Source of the DNA: Phoronis australis
Lineage: Eukaryota > Phoronida > Phoronidae
Assembly: GCA_002633005.1 (NCBI GenBank)
Contig: NMRA01000007.1
Location: forward strand, 129,313 to 193,312
Length of the DNA: 64,000 nucleotides
Direction: 5' to 3'
Shown one piece after another: positions 62,327-64,000 of the stretch. Within the stretch, counting starts at the first letter, position 1. Each line of letters opens with the position of its first letter. Under the pieces are notes generated by a model. The model saw nothing but the letters and a program-made list of their open reading frames with translations, made no database searches and was not told the origin of the DNA. Both the position numbers and the translations under genes were made by a program.

Positions 62327-64000
62327 ACTGGTGTCTAAGTTATAATTTACTGTCTTGCCACTGTTGTATTTGTGGATTAGAATTCCAAAAGTTTCTGTTC
62401 AGTAATCAAGAGAAGATGCATTAAAAGTTTCATAGTCGTGGCTTATACATCATTTAGTTTCCACGGCAATTAATTCTTGCATTTATGCCAACAGCATTGT
62501 TATCCATGACAGAAGAAATGATTTTGATACTGCAATGCCTTGGCTAAACTTTCATCAACTTTGACTAACTTCTGTCCAATCAAAAGCTATTTATCTTGTC
62601 AGTCAGTCTTATTATTACCATTTGATGTTTATTGTGTGAGCTAATCCGCTTCAGTCCAGAGGCTGAAGCTCCATAAAGTCGTATGTGGCTGAGTTGTGAA
62701 TGTTGCCTACATATTGTGAATGGCTGAGCTGTAACTATTGTCAACAAATTGCAACTGGAATTTGTGATGAAGTCTCCGTAATGTCTATAAACATACATGT
62801 GTTTTTCCTCCGGCAGCGAGTTGGAGGTATGTACTGATGTTTACGGGACAAGTGTGCGACGTCTCGCTCACAATTTTATGCCTCAGAGCGCATCTCAGTG
62901 ACAAACTGGCTTTTCACAAAGGACATCTGTCAAGAGGTATCAGAACTGGAATTGTTTATTCTATATCATATCATTATGTTGCGTCCACTGTGAATGTGTT
63001 CCGTATACCTTAAAAATGAAAAATATTCTCTCAATTTTATCATGGTTAGTGGAAACGAATGTTACAGTGGTGAATATAGGACAGTCACAAACTACGTGGG
63101 CTTTCTCACTAATAATGTTCTTTTCTCTTGAACAAAATTCTTTTCTCCCAACCTGTATTTTCTTTGGTGTAATTCCTTTCTTATGAGCACATTTCCTTTT
63201 TACGAACCAGGCACAGTGGTCCTATTAAGTGGTGCTTATACATTGAAATCTCCAACTTAGGTTTCAAGTGAAATTTTATCTTTTCATTTTTTCCGTGCAA
63301 CGTATGTTCTACCAAATTAAACACTTTTGTGTGTTAAAGCTTTGTATTGCAACTACCGTAAGTTTGAAAAAAATTGTGAGAATTTGCAACAACATCAGAA
63401 ACCCTTAAAAATGAAAAAGAAGTCATTTTTACAATTTTATTATTTTTGTCAGAAATTGATGAGATTTTACCATACTGCTCTCTGATTGGTACAGTGTAAA
63501 TCAAAACTACTAGTAGATTACGACTGGGTACAAGCAGTGGTTTGTGAGAAAAGAATCCTGTTGGTGAGAACCCTCATGTGGTGAGTGAGCAAGGAAGTCT
63601 GATGACTCACTACTCGTTTTACCTGCAAGTGTTCATTTTATTCAGAAGAGCAAGATAGGTTGTCGTTGTCTGATGTTGTCAATATTATTCAACAAATTGA
63701 TATCTTGTTCACTTTTTGTGGAGAGATTAGTGTCTGCAGTGCGTATGAAGATTTTGTGTTGTAATTATTCATTGCTTCATTTTGTTGGGGAAAGTCCATA
63801 ATTATCAACGTTTTTCAATACTTTGTGACCGACCTTATCCTTTTCCATAAATAATCATTTTAAAAATTTTCTCTTCCACAGATATCTGACTGTATAGGTT
63901 TTGTTTGATTTTCAAAATGTTGACAATTTTAAATTATTCCTAACACTGATAGTCAGTAGTTCAACAGAAATCTTTTTGATTCACAAGTTTGGTAAGAAAA
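62327..64000. other. DAAM 3' UTR and downstream flank, no further gene seen
   Basis: No supported exon other than a candidate alternative terminal exon at 62819-62839. I see no canonical AATAAA; the variant ATTAAA occurs near 62420 and 63316. The true 3' end may therefore use a variant signal or lie beyond the window. A block near 63400-63480 resembles the degenerate CTTTAAAAATGARAAA family seen in KIF6 introns. Confidence 0.5.

Overview
The window is nuclear DNA from an animal, almost certainly an invertebrate. It holds spliced genes with GT-AG introns, many dispersed and tandem repeats, and no bacterial or viral features. Three protein-coding genes account for all coding sequence I can support. 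Reading splice sites and phases by eye gave two complete models that stay in frame end to end and a third that is only a 3' end. Family assignments rest on remembered motifs, because no database search was possible. The species is not determined. A single unduplicated DAAM gene, a ciliary KIF6 gene, high apparent heterozygosity and abundant foldback and SINE-like repeats would fit an invertebrate deuterostome such as amphioxus or a hemichordate, but a spiralian is not excluded.

Layout. (1) Positions 371-1269, plus strand: the last two coding exons of translation initiation factor eIF5, with a polyadenylation signal at 1532. (2) Positions 3691-23224, minus strand: a complete KIF6-type kinesin of 22 coding exons and 845 codons, tail-to-tail with eIF5. 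It has an N-terminal motor, a coiled-coil stalk and the conserved KIF6 C-terminus. (3) Positions 23225 to about 23525: a short gap that should hold a divergent promoter. (4) Positions 23526-40720: about 17 kb, inferred to be the first intron of the next gene, with repeats and no supported coding exon. (5) Positions 40775-62326, plus strand: a complete DAAM formin of 24 coding exons and 1085 codons (GBD/FH3, coiled coil, FH1, FH2, DAD). (6) 62327-64000: its 3' UTR or flank.

The head-to-head KIF6-DAAM pair matches the arrangement of human KIF6 and DAAM2 on chromosome 6p21.2, so it looks like old animal microsynteny. KIF6 is tied to motile cilia and DAAM to Wnt/planar-polarity actin assembly. 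A shared promoter would be a reason for the linkage, but that is inference.

The most notable oddities are a 604-base duplication of a DAAM exon bounded by a single N (probably an unmerged haplotype in the assembly), a possible alternative DAAM C-terminal exon, and a 35-base duplication of a DAAM 3' splice site. Others are three tandem copies of a DR1-like nuclear-receptor site in a KIF6 intron, and a tRNA-derived SINE plus foldback element splitting a minisatellite. I found no sign of a wholly new biological system.
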